Positions 31,512 through 42,699 are shown, counted from the first letter of the stretch. The stretch is 64,000 nt of DNA from Trichomonas vaginalis G3 (GCF_026262505.1 NC_067203.1:10044001-10108000); one strand, 5' to 3'. Notes: generated by a model not told the origin, from the letters alone. Numbers and translations are program-made.

Positions 31512-31727
31512 ATAAGGTCGATGAAAAATTGAGCGTTTTTAAAAAACCGCCGTTTGAGAGGAAAATTGTGAGCCCCGATGTATACTTTTTGACATTGTCA
31601 AAAACTTTGAAAGGACCAAAAAATTTTAGTGTCAGAAAGTTTACAAATGTATACTTTCTGACAAACAGACTCTCAGAAAGTACTCAAACTGCGGTTTTTA
31701 ATTTCCGCACTTTTTTTTGCGACCTTA
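31512..31727. mobile_element. MITE-like inverted-repeat element at the 3' end of the FANCD2-like gene
   Basis: TAAGGTCG..AAAAATTGAGCG, then TTTTTAAAAAACCGC and CGTTTGAG at the left, is mirrored at the right end, which read inverted is TAAGGTCGC..GTGCGG, AAATTAAAAACCGC, AGTTTGAG. Arms are about 45-50 bp with several mismatches. A TA lies outside each end, compatible with a TA-specific (mariner/Tc1-type) element. It ends 19 bp from the stop codon of the FANCD2-like gene and so lies in its 3' flank. Confidence 0.7.
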
Positions 31728-31745
31728 ATAAAAAATATATAAAAA

Positions 31746-34700
31746 TTATCCTTGTGAATCCAAGTTTGCTCCAGTTAAATCCTTGTCTCTCATAGGAGTC
31801 AAAGTAGTTCCTTCAGTTCCCTGAGTATCAATTATCAACTGTTTCATCTTATACGTGATCATTGACATTGGTTTTTGGACTGCAGGAACTAAAGCATTCA
31901 ATGTTTTATCTTTTGATTCGACTTTGACGAATCTAATTTTAGAGTTGACGTATCTTCTGACTGTTTTCAAGTTTGTCAAGAACTCATTTACTTTCAAAGA
32001 GTCCACGTTATATGCGTCCTTCAAGAAGTCGAACAAACCCATGCATTCAGTGAGCCAAACACCTCCCATTTTTAGAGAATCTCTCATTATTGAAACAGGA
32101 AGTTTATAAGCGATTGTTGAGTTATACAAACCTTTTGTACAGATCATTATCTCTTCCAATCTTTCTAACACTTGTAGGATTGTTGCTTCATCTCTCAATG
32201 TTCCTTGTTTTGACATTTTCTGGGAAATATCATGTAATTCTTTGTTCAAAACTCCAAAACATTCATGGAAAAATATTGGAGCAGTTTTTTCATTAATACA
32301 TGGCCAATCTTCATCTCTTTTGTTTTCTGTGTATATTTCTACACATAATACATTAACAGCAAACTCTCTGACATCATCAATTGGACATGGATTATGTTCA
32401 AATAACATTTGTAAAACCGTTTTGACACTTTTTGTATTTAACGGTTTGTCAGATTTTTTGAGGAGTTCTTTACATCTTTTATTGATTATTTCTGCTTCTT
32501 CACCGTGTTTATCTATTCTTGAAGAAGGTCCAGAATGTAGAACAGTCCTCATCAGATACAAAATACTCGAAACAACATCAGAAGACATTTCTTCATTGAT
32601 GAAATCATTAAACATCATAAATGTTTTCTTGCGAGATCTCGTTCCTGAAATGGAATTCAATAATTCCGCATAGAAATCGGCATTCTTGTAACATGGCATC
32701 GTAAACTGCATAGCAATAAGCTCAATGACTTGTATGGTAACAAATGGGGCTTTTCTGTTGTCACTTTTTAGTAAATTTGGCAACAAAACCGTCGACAACC
32801 ATTGAATTATTTCATTTGACGGTTGTGACAATTGTTTTGTTTTGAAGGGGTATTCTATAGGTGTTTCCTTTGATTTTTTCTTTGGAGTTTCGATCAATTT
32901 CGAATAAGAATTTAATAACCTTATTAAAATTCTGAATTTTTGATCGTCCAAGGGAAATTCAAGTTTTAACATCATAGAACAGAAATCTATGTTAGGGGTG
33001 ATGAAGTAGTTATGCAATTCGTTGATGAAGAATGATGATCTTTCATCTTTCGAGTTTGCTTTCTTCGCAATCGATTCAACTTTCGGAATTTTCGGAACAA
33101 CTTCATCTAACTTAGAAAACTCTAAATCTTCGCTATATATGGATAGCATCTGATCATCTACGTCCAACAGATTGTCGATTCGTGTGAAAATGGCTTCGTT
33201 TTGGAGATGTCCGTAATGATTTATCAAGGTTACAAGCCAGTTATGCGCCATGTAAAGGATGGATAGTTCCTTAAGCTGTGTGATTGTTTCATCGCCTGAA
33301 ATTCTAAACAAATGAAGAGGTAAGTTTAATAAATTTAAATCTTCCTTTTGTATTGAAACTGCGCAGTCCAAGAATAACTCCAAAGCTCCATGTGAAAATA
33401 TATACGCTGCTTTTGTCAATAAATTGGCATTTCCTACTCTGGATAAAGATAACGTTCTTTGTGTTGGTTCTGTTGTCGCTGCTTCGTAGAACATGACTGC
33501 GTATTTACTATTATCGCCTATACCGAACCTTTCGAGGTTGTTATCTATACTTGGAGTTAATAATGTTTCTAATGACTGTCTGAGTAAGTTATAAAGCATT
33601 GTGTTCAATGACTTTGAGTCTGGTCTGTCTTCTGATAATTCCTGGAACAGCATGGCCGTAATTGGAAGGTTTCCAGAGGTCATATCAATTATATAACTGA
33701 AATGTTTCTGAACAGGAGAGTCTTCTTCATTGCAAATCTCGGCATATCTCTTAAGAATGCTTGCGGCCACAATAATACCGAATTTGGCCTCTCCTGTTGA
33801 GCTTTTATTCAACATTTTTCTCAAAAACACGTGGAGTTGAGATCCGGCGTTAAGTTCAATACTTGATTGGTCGGTGAATGTGAGTTTTACGATTATATTG
33901 ACTCCAATTTTGAAAATATCCAAAGGCATCGACTGATAAGAGAAAAGAAGAGCTTCTAAGATATGTGAGTGGAACTTCATCTTTTCTGGGTACTCTTCGC
34001 TCATTTTTTGGAGTAATTTAATGGCATTTTTCTTATTTGGGTCATTTCCTATTCCAATTTGCTGCAGAATTGACGCAATTATGTCCTGTTGTATTCCCAA
34101 ATGTTGGGACTCTCCAAAAAGCGCCATGGCCAAGAAATTTCCTGTTTCTTGTAATTCACCAGAATTATTTTCCAAAAGATAAGAAATTAGATCAGTAAGA
34201 GATCTAGCAATAGACTGTACAGCCTTTCCATGACCTTTTATACTCCTATTTATGGAATCTTCGTTTATTGAATTTCCATGAATTAATTTTGTAATTGTTG
34301 TAATTGCGTCATTCCTTCTATTAGCAATATCAAACAAACAGTATAATGCCCACATATCGATAGCTTCCAGTTCCATCTGGTCATGCATTACTTTAATATA
34401 AGCAGAAGCGAAATCTGTGTTAACTCTTAAACTGTTCTTCAAAATAAGGATAAGGAATACATCAGAGTCATCAGTTTCGTTGTTTTCATCGTTAGAAACA
34501 ACGATATTTTCGCGAAATGATTCAACTGTTTGTTGGGAATTGGATTTATCAGTTGTATCCATAAGGAATTGAATAACAACATTTAAATCTGAAGGTCCAA
34601 CAGCTGACAAAGTGTCTTTCATTACTTTTTCGCGAATTTTATTTTTATCTTCTTGGGAAAGCTCAAAACCTTCGAAAGAGCCAAGGATATCTTTGGTAAG

Positions 34701-35276
34701 GGCTGGTGTACGTGTCATTAGGTCAAGTAAGTCGTTTACAACGAATGAAGAGCTGTCCAAGATTTCGTGAAGAGATCCGATGATTAAAGGCTGAAGAACG
34801 TCTTTCGCGTTGTTGATTGCATCGAATAACGCAGAAGCAACCTTCTCGGGCTCGTAAATTCGTGAATGAAACTTCAGAGATTGTAATATTAATTTTGTAA
34901 TTTCTCTAGGAACATCCATGGAGGTTTCTGTGTCTGTTAACGATAAGTACTGGCAGAGTGTTTCGACAATGCTCGTCTGAAATTTCTTGTTCTCGAGTAA
35001 GATGCTGATAAATGATTGATTCGAACTATTTGGGGGTGTCAGCCAGTTTTTCAGAGTTTCTGGTTGAGTTAATTCATCACATATCATGTGTATTATTGTT
35101 TGGAGTTCTTCTTCGCTTGTTTTCTCAACAAATTTTTGGATTTTTGATATGATTTGACTTGGTGGAATGGAAAATTGTAATTGGCCATTACCAGCTATAT
35201 TCACACCAACACTCGAAAGTAACTTCTGGCTTTTTGACCTGTTTCCTCCATCATTGTCCGTATTTGGTGGAGGCAT
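31746..35276 (-). CDS. FANCD2-like Fanconi anaemia protein
   Basis: 1176 residues, almost wholly helical repeats. Several segments follow FANCD2 in order: LLDLMTRTPALTKDILGSF, the DVFLILILKNSLRVNTDFAS block, the LHVFLRKMLNKSSTGEAKFG-II segment, LLTKAAYIFSHGALELFLD, then LNLPLHLFRISGDE, and KELSILYMAHNWLVTLINHY. K498 in GEAKFGII sits where the monoubiquitinated lysine of FANCD2 lies (VFKYKLIGII in animals). The FANCD2-FANCI clamp locks on DNA at crosslinks after ubiquitination. The C-terminal 60 residues are basic. FANCI is the alternative paralogue, but the order of blocks fits D2 better. The assignment is from remembered patterns, not alignment. Confidence 0.7.
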   Translation of the reverse strand: MPPPNTDNDGGNRSKSQKLLSSVGVNIAGNGQLQFSIPPSQIISKIQKFVEKTSEEELQTIIHMICDELTQPETLKNWLTPPNSSNQSFISILLENKKFQTSIVETLCQYLSLTDTETSMDVPREITKLILQSLKFHSRIYEPEKVASALFDAINNAKDVLQPLIIGSLHEILDSSSFVVNDLLDLMTRTPALTKDILGSFEGFELSQEDKNKIREKVMKDTLSAVGPSDLNVVIQFLMDTTDKSNSQQTVESFRENIVVSNDENNETDDSDVFLILILKNSLRVNTDFASAYIKVMHDQMELEAIDMWALYCLFDIANRRNDAITTITKLIHGNSINEDSINRSIKGHGKAVQSIARSLTDLISYLLENNSGELQETGNFLAMALFGESQHLGIQQDIIASILQQIGIGNDPNKKNAIKLLQKMSEEYPEKMKFHSHILEALLFSYQSMPLDIFKIGVNIIVKLTFTDQSSIELNAGSQLHVFLRKMLNKSSTGEAKFGIIVAASILKRYAEICNEEDSPVQKHFSYIIDMTSGNLPITAMLFQELSEDRPDSKSLNTMLYNLLRQSLETLLTPSIDNNLERFGIGDNSKYAVMFYEAATTEPTQRTLSLSRVGNANLLTKAAYIFSHGALELFLDCAVSIQKEDLNLLNLPLHLFRISGDETITQLKELSILYMAHNWLVTLINHYGHLQNEAIFTRIDNLLDVDDQMLSIYSEDLEFSKLDEVVPKIPKVESIAKKANSKDERSSFFINELHNYFITPNIDFCSMMLKLEFPLDDQKFRILIRLLNSYSKLIETPKKKSKETPIEYPFKTKQLSQPSNEIIQWLSTVLLPNLLKSDNRKAPFVTIQVIELIAMQFTMPCYKNADFYAELLNSISGTRSRKKTFMMFNDFINEEMSSDVVSSILYLMRTVLHSGPSSRIDKHGEEAEIINKRCKELLKKSDKPLNTKSVKTVLQMLFEHNPCPIDDVREFAVNVLCVEIYTENKRDEDWPCINEKTAPIFFHECFGVLNKELHDISQKMSKQGTLRDEATILQVLERLEEIMICTKGLYNSTIAYKLPVSIMRDSLKMGGVWLTECMGLFDFLKDAYNVDSLKVNEFLTNLKTVRRYVNSKIRFVKVESKDKTLNALVPAVQKPMSMITYKMKQLIIDTQGTEGTTLTPMRDKDLTGANLDSQG

Positions 35277-35367
35277 CTATTTTTTGTTTTGAAATAGATT
35301 TGAGAGAAAAATAATCGTCGAGGTAATTCCTCGATTTGACTCAAAATTTTTAATTACCCATTAAATT

Positions 35368-35386
35368 ATCGGCGCATCACGCCGAT
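35368..35386. repeat. GC-rich hairpin
   Basis: ATCGGCG, loop CATCA, CGCCGAT: a perfect 7-bp stem in the AT-rich upstream region of the FANCD2-like gene. It is a member of the GC-rich hairpin set. Confidence 0.7.
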
Positions 35387-35619
35387 TGATTATAAATATT
35401 CAATTGCTTTTCTAGTTCTTCAACGAGTTGTTGAACAGAACCAATTGCATCGCGATGGAAATGAACTAAAGCCAAAAATATTTTTTCCTTCCTGGTTAAA
35501 ATTTGAAACAATAATCAAACAAAGGCAAGAATGTTTTTATATATGCCATTGCAGGTAGCAACATCGAAATCATACGTAGAATCGTTCCAAACAACCAATC
35601 ACTGAAACATTTGATTTCA

Positions 35620-36566
35620 ATTGCAATTCAGTACCATCACTTTGAGATTTTCCATTGATTCTACACTCTTTACTTCACCAACATCAGCCAGGAAAACTTC
35701 AAAATGGAAGCTACACCGATGTTATGAGCAGCCGCCATATCAGACAAAGTTTGTGTCCTCAACTACCTTCTTTCTCATGGAGCCATTCCAGGTGTTGTTA
35801 ATTACATGGATTTGATACCACTGATGTATGCTGCTGAAGCAAGCGACGCAGAAGTTGTTTCCATCCTCCAGAAAAATGGCGATGTTTTCATCAGCAACAA
35901 AGACGACAAAGGATAGGCTGCTCTTCATCGCGGTGCAATTAATGGCACCACGCATGTTCTCTGACTTCTCCTTTCTGATCCATCTATTGATGTCAATGCC
36001 ATGAACAACTCGTCTCGCACAGCATTGATCATGGCAGCTCGTAACAGATATTTAGAGACATTAGAACTTCTCTTGAATGTTCCAGGCATAGAGAAGAGCA
36101 GCGTCGACAAGAAAACACTCAACGCGTCGACAACAGTTTTTCTCCACCACAAACAGTGCGTTGAGTGTCTTCTAAACGATAAAGATGTCAATCCACAACT
36201 TCCTGGCGATTCCGGTTTCAAACATCTTCACATCGCTTTATCGAATGATTTCTCTGACTTAATCATTCTGTTAGCTGAGAGAGATGACGTTGGCTTGAAC
36301 TGCGTAAACTCAATACAATGGACACCTCTCCATGTTGTAGCCAAATACGGATCAACAAGTTTTGTCGAAGAGTCGCTGAAACACGAAAACATCGATATCA
36401 AACTTCAGAACTTGATGAAGAGAACTCCTATTTTCAACTCGATTGAAAGCGAAAAAAATCGAAGTTGTCAAAGTTTTACTTTCTCGTGAAGACCTTGATT
36501 TGAGTGTTGACTGCGAAGGACACGCAACTAAAGATGGCACACTCCAGAATAATAAAGAAAAAAAAA
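35620..36566 (+). pseudogene. Ankyrin repeat pseudogene
   Basis: One reading frame shows successive ankyrin units: AAAISDKVCVLNYLLSHGAI, MDLIPLMYAAEASDAEVVSI, AALHRGAINGTTHVL, RTALIMAARNRYLETLELLL, TPLHVVAKYGSTSFVEESLK. It is interrupted by TGA at 35725, TAG at 35914 and TGA at 35962. A one-base slip in the seven-A run at about 36452-36458 then moves the last unit (IEVVKVLLSREDLDLSV) to another frame. No good start codon is found upstream. The longest intact piece starts at ATG 36001. It is not of the DUF3447 type seen at 909-2168. Confidence 0.85.
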
Positions 36567-36589
36567 GATGATAATCAATTCTTGAAAAA

Positions 36590-37640
36590 TTAACGCACTC
36601 GTCTCATGTAAAATGGTAAATGATGAAACGCATCGGAAGCAGATTTATCAGGCCCTTTACATTTAGTAATAAATCTTGCTTCACAGAGATGTGTTGAAAA
36701 GTGAGAAAGACTTTGAATAGAATATATTCTTTCAAAATTAAAATAATAAATAATGTTAATTCCTTCTGGTACTTGATCAAATCTGTCACCATAAGAATTT
36801 TGAACTGTAATACCATGATCATAATCAAAATCAAATAATGACATCAATTCTGCCCCCGGTCCTGTATTTCCAAAAAATGAACAATGATCAATAAGAACTT
36901 TTGAATTTGATGCATAAAATGTTACAGAATCGGAATCCGTATGTTCATTATTCAAAACATTACAAAAATTAAAATTAAAGTTACCACTATATAATTCAAT
37001 AATTAAATCATGTGATGTTGTGTTACAAAATGATGAATGTGATACCTTACCTAGATTTGTTGGAATATTTAGAGTTATTCGTGACCAACTTTTTGCTTCA
37101 CAGAAACTTGTGTTGATTGATTTAACTTCAATATTTCCACCTCGAAGATAATTTGTACAGCCATTTTCTAAATTTCCGCATTCATAAAAAGAACTATCAT
37201 AAAGATAATTTTTGTTATTTGATTTATCAACTAATTTTACTGATGAATGATGTGCACCATAAAAGTTTATTTGTGATTTGTAGCCACAAGTTCGGTATTG
37301 AACAATAGAACTATCACACTTAAAGTAGATAGATCCACTGTCTCTATCACTGCTGCAGTTAATAAATAAACAGTCGGAATTAAGAAAATTATTATTTTCA
37401 TTTGTAAAATAAATGGCAGTATTGGTTGTAATATTAATGAACATACAGTTATATAAGAAGCACTCATTATTCGTTGATCTGGCTATAACATTTGTACCTT
37501 GAATAGGTACTGAATTAGGTGATGTATTGTAAAAGAGTTCCCAAACATCATTAGATGATTGATCAAAGTGTAAATTGTTTCTAGTTGATGTGTGTTTTTG
37601 GACTATATTTTGAATATCCTTTTTTTAACAAAAATATCAT
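36590..37640 (-). pseudogene. Beta-helix-like trichomonad surface protein family, one-base frameshift near the start
   Basis: The main frame (ATG 37444, 284 residues) has repeated short strands with asparagine, serine and cysteine ladders (FINCSSDRDSGSIYF, IDHCSFFGNTGPGAEL), as in right-handed beta-helix surface proteins. The frame is open upstream to about 37625 without an ATG. A well-placed start exists at 37640 (MIFLLKK..), just downstream of the initiator-like TTGTCACTTTTT. It joins the main frame if one A of the seven-A run (37620-37626) is dropped. So this is either a recently broken gene or an assembly error. No TM helix is seen at the C-terminus. The gene at 55744-56903 is a distant relative. 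Confidence 0.6.
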
Positions 37641-38090
37641 AAAACACGAGATTGTAAAAAGTGACAATTTATTTGATTAGAGTTTATGAAAATAAAAATT
37701 CTTAAGGGTATAGTAAACTCAAAATTCTAGAGTTTTGAGAGTGCCAATAAACTCTATAGGCCTATATATATCTATATTTTAAAGGAGAGGTTACGCCATA
37801 ATATTTGATATTATAAATTATTAATTCAAAATAAAAGTAGAAAATGAAACTAATTTTATTCTAACCTATATAAATATATCAATATCTAAAATGATTATAG
37901 TCTGAACTATATTTTACCAGATTATCAAATATAAGAGAAATGAAATAAGGCATAAAAATATCATAGCATAATTATTGGATAAATGCATTAATAAATTATT
38001 TATATCATAATGAGAAAAAATCAAAATAAGAAAATGAGCATAATAATAATTTAATTAAAAACAAAAACAATAAATAAAATGTAATTTTCG

Positions 38091-39347
38091 TTAATCAAAG
38101 TCATCAATGTCTTCGTCTTCTGATTCCCATTCGGACTTGAAAACTTGATAATCTCCTCCTGGTACACTCTGAATGGATTTTTTGTATTTGTTCTGTTTTT
38201 TAGAACCTTTTGTAACAGTTTTTTGTTTCAATATCATTTTGGAGTAACAATTCTCTTCAAATGATTTGACACAATCTTCTGGAAGTGGGGAAGATGTAAT
38301 GCTTTTTGTATATCTCCGAGAAAATGCTCTGGATCATTCCATTCTAAGATTGCAACGTTAACTCTAATGTTAATGTTCTTCCAGGCTCTTGATTTGTCCA
38401 AATAGCATGCAATTTTTGGAAGAAACTTTGGAAACTATGGGTGTCCATTTGTGAACCCAGTCATAGAGCATGAATTGAAGTTGGATCGAATTGACACCTT
38501 TTTGCCATTCAAAGCATTTGTAATTGTGCGGTTCGCAAAAAGAATGATTGCCTACGTAATGGTAGACACAATTCTCCCACATTTTCGTACGTTTGTCAAT
38601 ATTTTCTTCGGCAAAACATGACCAAAGCCACATACTTAGGCTTGCATTCAGACCCCAGAAAGGTCTCTCTATTTTTTCAATCTTCTGAGTCTTGTCGTTG
38701 AAAACTTCAACTGTCTTATGAGAAGCTGAGAACTTTGTAAAATCTTTTGAGATATTTTTTGATACATGACCTGGATCGAATCTTTCAAGATGAGAGACGC
38801 CAAATTCTTTAAAGACAGAGACACTTTTGTTATCTCGGTCTTTAATAATCTCTTTAACATCTTTCAAGATATTGTATTTCTTTAATTGCTTCAAGATGAT
38901 TCGAGTTCCAGCACTTTCCATATTGTTGGAAGCTCCGGAATACTGAGCATGCTGTCTGTTTCCACCAATATGGTTGATGTTCACGCATGCAAGAACTCTT
39001 TTTGTGACAGCATCGAGCGCAGTTACTGTACAACTTGGCGAGTTTCGCCTGTGCGTCCATCTTGCATCAATGGATAAGTAACCACTGAAGGACTTTCTCG
39101 ACAGCATTAGGGAAATACTTTTAAGTCTTCTAATCTTATCGTCACAAAATCTCTGTTGTCTCATGACACCACTCTTCACAGGGGGCTTAGTTCCACAAAG
39201 AGAAAGAAAGCGAGCACCTTTTGTATATGGCATTCCGGTCATTATGCAAGCACCAAGCATCTGTCGCGCTGAGAGTCGACGACGTTCGTGGAGTAAAATG
39301 TTATGCATTGCCTTTGTTTTCCGTTTTGGGTGAACAATATGGCCCAT
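38091..39347 (-). pseudogene. Kolobok/Mutator-like transposase, frameshifted twice
   Basis: The ATG at 39347 opens 325 codons. SIDARWTHRRNSPSCTVTAL with later ALDAVTKRVLACV, then SNNMESAGTRIILKQLKKYN, DRDNKSVSVFKEF and ERFDPGHVSKNISKDF follow the catalytic core of the Kolobok family (first D in SID, second in KDRD, the D..H..K segment). The first frame stops at 38370. The protein clearly goes on in a second frame (DKSRAWKNINIRVNVAILEW) to about 38234 and in a third to the TAA at 38091 (acidic end DEDIDDFD). Each shift is one base in a short A-run. No N-terminal THAP domain is visible. Confidence 0.8.
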
Positions 39348-39364
39348 ACAACAACAAAAAAATG

Positions 39365-39378
39365 AAATCCCGCCAAAA
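39365..39378 (-). promoter_or_regulatory. E2F-like site plus initiator before the Kolobok transposase
   Basis: On the minus strand TTTTGGCGGGATTT is followed at once by TCATTTTTTTT and the ATG about 18 bases on. TTTTGGCGGGA has the shape of an E2F/DP site, and TCATTTT fits the trichomonad initiator. The same composite precedes the mariner gene at 59864-59903. Confidence 0.5.
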
Positions 39379-40667
39379 GTGAAAATTGAATAAAAAGTAA
39401 TAATTAATAAATATATACTATATCATTAGATGAATATTTTGGAATAACATTTTAAAATCGAGGTTTTTCAATGGATAACGGTTCAATCAAAAATTTGACC
39501 CCATTTTAGAATCTACATTAAAAATGGAACATTTCTGTCGTTTCAAAATTCCAAAATAACGTTTCTATTCCTCTCAAAAGTAAAAAAAACTTTATTGGGG
39601 AAAAAATATTTTTATTTTCCAAAAAAAAATGAAAACCTTAAATGCAAATCTAATTTTGATGCTTTTGTTTGTGATTTTTTGGATTTCGAAAAAAATTTGA
39701 AAATTCAGACAAGTTACCATTAACACTAATACGTTTCAGCGAGTCGGTCCCATCAGAGAAATTTTCATAAATCGGCGATATAATTTATTATTTCAGCAAA
39801 ACATTCTCAGATCCAACTAGAATAAGGTCAAATTATACAAATTTAGCAAAGGCTAGTTATCCTACCTATTCAATTAACTTTAATTTTAAATAATTCAAGA
39901 CAATTCTCAAAATTACCTTAATAATCGCGTTCTCTTCGCAAAATGACGATTCCTCATTCACTACCAGCATAACTGAGGGCTTGTGCTCACAGAATAATAC
40001 AGATAATTTACTTATTAATGCAAAATTTAGTACCAAAAGGTAATCATAGAAGATACAAAAAAGTTTCTTTATTTTGATTGCTGATTTTATTTCTTCTAAA
40101 ATTTACCAAATCTAAAAAATCCAAAATTGAATGCTATTGAATTTCATGTTTATGTAACATATACTATTTATTATATAAGGAATAAAAATTTTATAGTTTT
40201 AATCAAAAATAAAGGTGTACTAAATGCATACAAAACAAGGTATTTTTTACTCATCCAAAATATGTTAACAGTGCTATTTATATAATCAATATCCGAATTT
40301 CGAAATCATTTTGATGAAATCTTTATTTTAAAATTGAGTTGACTGTTAAAATCACCCGAGAAGAGGGATTATCTCAATGAAAAGTACATAAAATAGCAAA
40401 CGCACAAGATGGCACTATGCAGCTTTATATTGTTATACAGGATGAACATATAAAATGTTTGGAAAACACTTACTTCGTTCTACAAATGTGTATCTCTTTA
40501 TATCAAAGATTCTTCTCAAATTATTGAGAGACTTCTCTCAAAAAAAGGAAAATTTGATAACTTAAAAAAATTATGGCATAACCTCTCGTTTTGCATAGAT
40601 ATATATTTACATGGTCACAGAGCTTATTTTCATTGTCAAAACTTAAAAATTTTTAGTGGACTATACC

Positions 40668-40719
40668 CTTAACATTTGAATACAAACGCTTTTTAAAAAG
40701 CGTTTGTATTCATGTTAAG
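40668..40719. repeat. Near-perfect 52-bp palindrome
   Basis: CTTAACAT, GAATACAAACGCTTTTT and the mirror AAAAAGCGTTTGTATTC, ATGTTAAG, with two unpaired bases. It abuts the right TTAA of the Kolobok element. Confidence 0.85.
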
Positions 40720-40724
40720 AATTG

Positions 40725-40768
40725 AAATTTATGACATTTGAGTTAAGGGACTCAAATGTAATAAATTT
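40725..40768. repeat. 44-bp palindrome
   Basis: AAATTTATGACATTTGAGT, loop TAAGGG, ACTCAAATGTAATAAATTT: a 19-bp stem with two mismatches directly after the previous palindrome. Confidence 0.8.
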
Positions 40769-41181
40769 TAAATTTCAAATCACAACCAAAAGATGCCTGA
40801 TTTAATATTGCACATTTTTATGGGACCAGGAAATCTGAAGTGTATGGCAGTTTTGTTTCAATTTTTGAAAGATTTGTTTAATTTTGAAATTGAAGCGATA
40901 AAAACGATATAAACCGAGTCGAACTTGGAATGTTTGTCACTTTTACAGGAAAAGTATTTATTGCATAATAAGCATATTAGTATTTATAAAGCAAATGAAA
41001 GAGAGTCATAGTATATCCATAACGATAAAGAACTATATTATTCTGGCTTGATTTTCTTATAAAGTTGTAGAAATTAGTTTAATATTATCATGATTTTTTA
41101 TTTTCAGACATTATTTTCTAGTTTGCAATGTGGTGTAAATATAATTCTGATATAAAGAACTTGAAAATATAATTTATACAA

Positions 41182-41232
41182 ATTCAATACAACCACTCTT
41201 TAAATTCCATTTAAAAAGTGTTTGTATTGAAT
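41182..41232. repeat. Palindrome related to 40668-40719
   Basis: ATTCAATACAACCACTCTTT / AAAAAGTGTTTGTATTGAAT with a short loop. The core AATACAAACRCTTTTTAAA is shared with the palindrome at 40668, so these are two members of one small hairpin family. Confidence 0.75.
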
Positions 41233-41244
41233 GTACAAATCCAA

Positions 41245-41308
41245 ATTTATTTTTATTGAGTTCGAAAAAATTTGAGATGCTCTCAAACCACTCAATAAAA
41301 ATAAATTT
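41245..41308. repeat. Inverted repeat, 19-bp arms
   Basis: AAATTTATTTTTATTGAGT is matched by its exact reverse complement ACTCAATAAAAATAAATTT about 26 bases later. Confidence 0.8.
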
Positions 41309-41313
41309 TCATT

Positions 41314-41346
41314 CATCTATCGGCGCGCTCCGCGCGCCGATAGATG
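41314..41346. repeat. Perfect GC-rich hairpin, 15-bp stem
   Basis: CATCTATCGGCGCGC, loop TCC, GCGCGCCGATAGATG. The stem has no mismatch and is strikingly GC-rich against its surroundings. Confidence 0.9.
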
Positions 41347-42699
41347 ATATATATAAGGTAGTCACAAAATCTAAGTAGAAGGGCTTTGAAATATTGAGGG
41401 GATTTGAAATTTTGGCTCTCAAAATTTACCCTTCCGCACTACTCGAATTCCGAGCCTCTCAATGAGTTTCCTCTCAATTTTGAATGGTTTATATTGACTT
41501 TTGAATACCTTTATTGAGAATAAAAAAATAAATATATTAATAATCGTATAATATTGGCATTTTTCATAAAATGAAAACCTAAAAAAGGGGGCCATTCAAA
41601 AAATGAATTGTTTTGGGGAGTAGTAGATCTAGTATCTGTATAACAAATCATAAAGATTGGCCATAAAAATTATGCCTAATCTCTTTTTGGTAAAATTTTG
41701 GAAATTGATCTCTCTTCATATTAGTCCGTGGTGAGGTACAGATAACAAGATGATGGAATAAATGTTTTTGACATATTCACTTTTTCATAATAGCCGAAAT
41801 TAAGTATATTGTTGATAATTTTTTTTTTGTACCTTATTTTAGGGACATTACTATTTATTCATCTTTGTATCATTTTTCTGGAGCTAGTATTGAAAAACAT
41901 GCAATGAAATCCATGTTTTCATTTGAAATCTGATAAAGTTAAACGTGCATATAAGTTTATCGCTGATATCACTTAATTGTAAATTAATGTATATGTAATT
42001 CAATTAATTAAGAAAAATTTCGGATTGTCCAAATTGAAGGATATAATTTTTTTTCTTTAGCCTATTAATCAATGCATTATATTGTATTCATTGTCTAATA
42101 AGTAGTTACAGTTAATATTAGGATATAACACTCTTGCTGCTTACAGATACAAATTTTGATATGATTATTTTGTTTAAAGCTATTATGCTTATAGTGATCA
42201 CTTATGTAACATGTTGTATAACGTATCTATATTACTATTATTGTATTTCATGCATCTTTTTTCATGAATAAAATTTTATTGAAAAAATTCCAACTTTTCA
42301 TTAATCTAAGTTGCCATCTGTGATGTTTCCTATTCTGTTACAACTATTAAAGTTTAAATTAAAATTCGTATTCAAAATTTCAAAATTTTTCAAATTGATC
42401 AATACCATTATTTTAATAATATATATTTGTTTGTGCTTTTAAATTTCTTAAGCTTTCAAAATTTAAGAGAATTGATAACTTCATACAATATGATTATAAT
42501 TATATGCTAATTAATAATTCTCAAAATGAAAAACAGTCTTCTCAAAACTAAATTCAATGTCTTTCAATCGAGATTTTTTCACAAGTAGTGTAACAATCAA
42601 AAACCATTTTTAAATATCTATTTTTTAAGACTTAGTTTTGATAGTTTTCACTCAAAAATTTTCATCATATTTAAAATAATATCATATTATTAATCTGAG

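Larger units (their letters stand above)
37706..40668 (-). mobile_element. Kolobok-type DNA transposon with TTAA target duplication
   Basis: The termini are GGGTATAGT (37706) and ACTATACCC (ending 40668), each bordered by TTAA (37702-37705 and 40669-40672). The arms continue inward about 110 bp with gaps: the sub-terminal GAGAGGTTACGCCATAAT at the left is matched by its inverse at about 40573-40590. The element is 2963 bp. Its left half encodes a transposase on the minus strand; the right 1.3 kb is non-coding. TTAA duplications and this transposase type fit the Kolobok superfamily. Confidence 0.85.
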
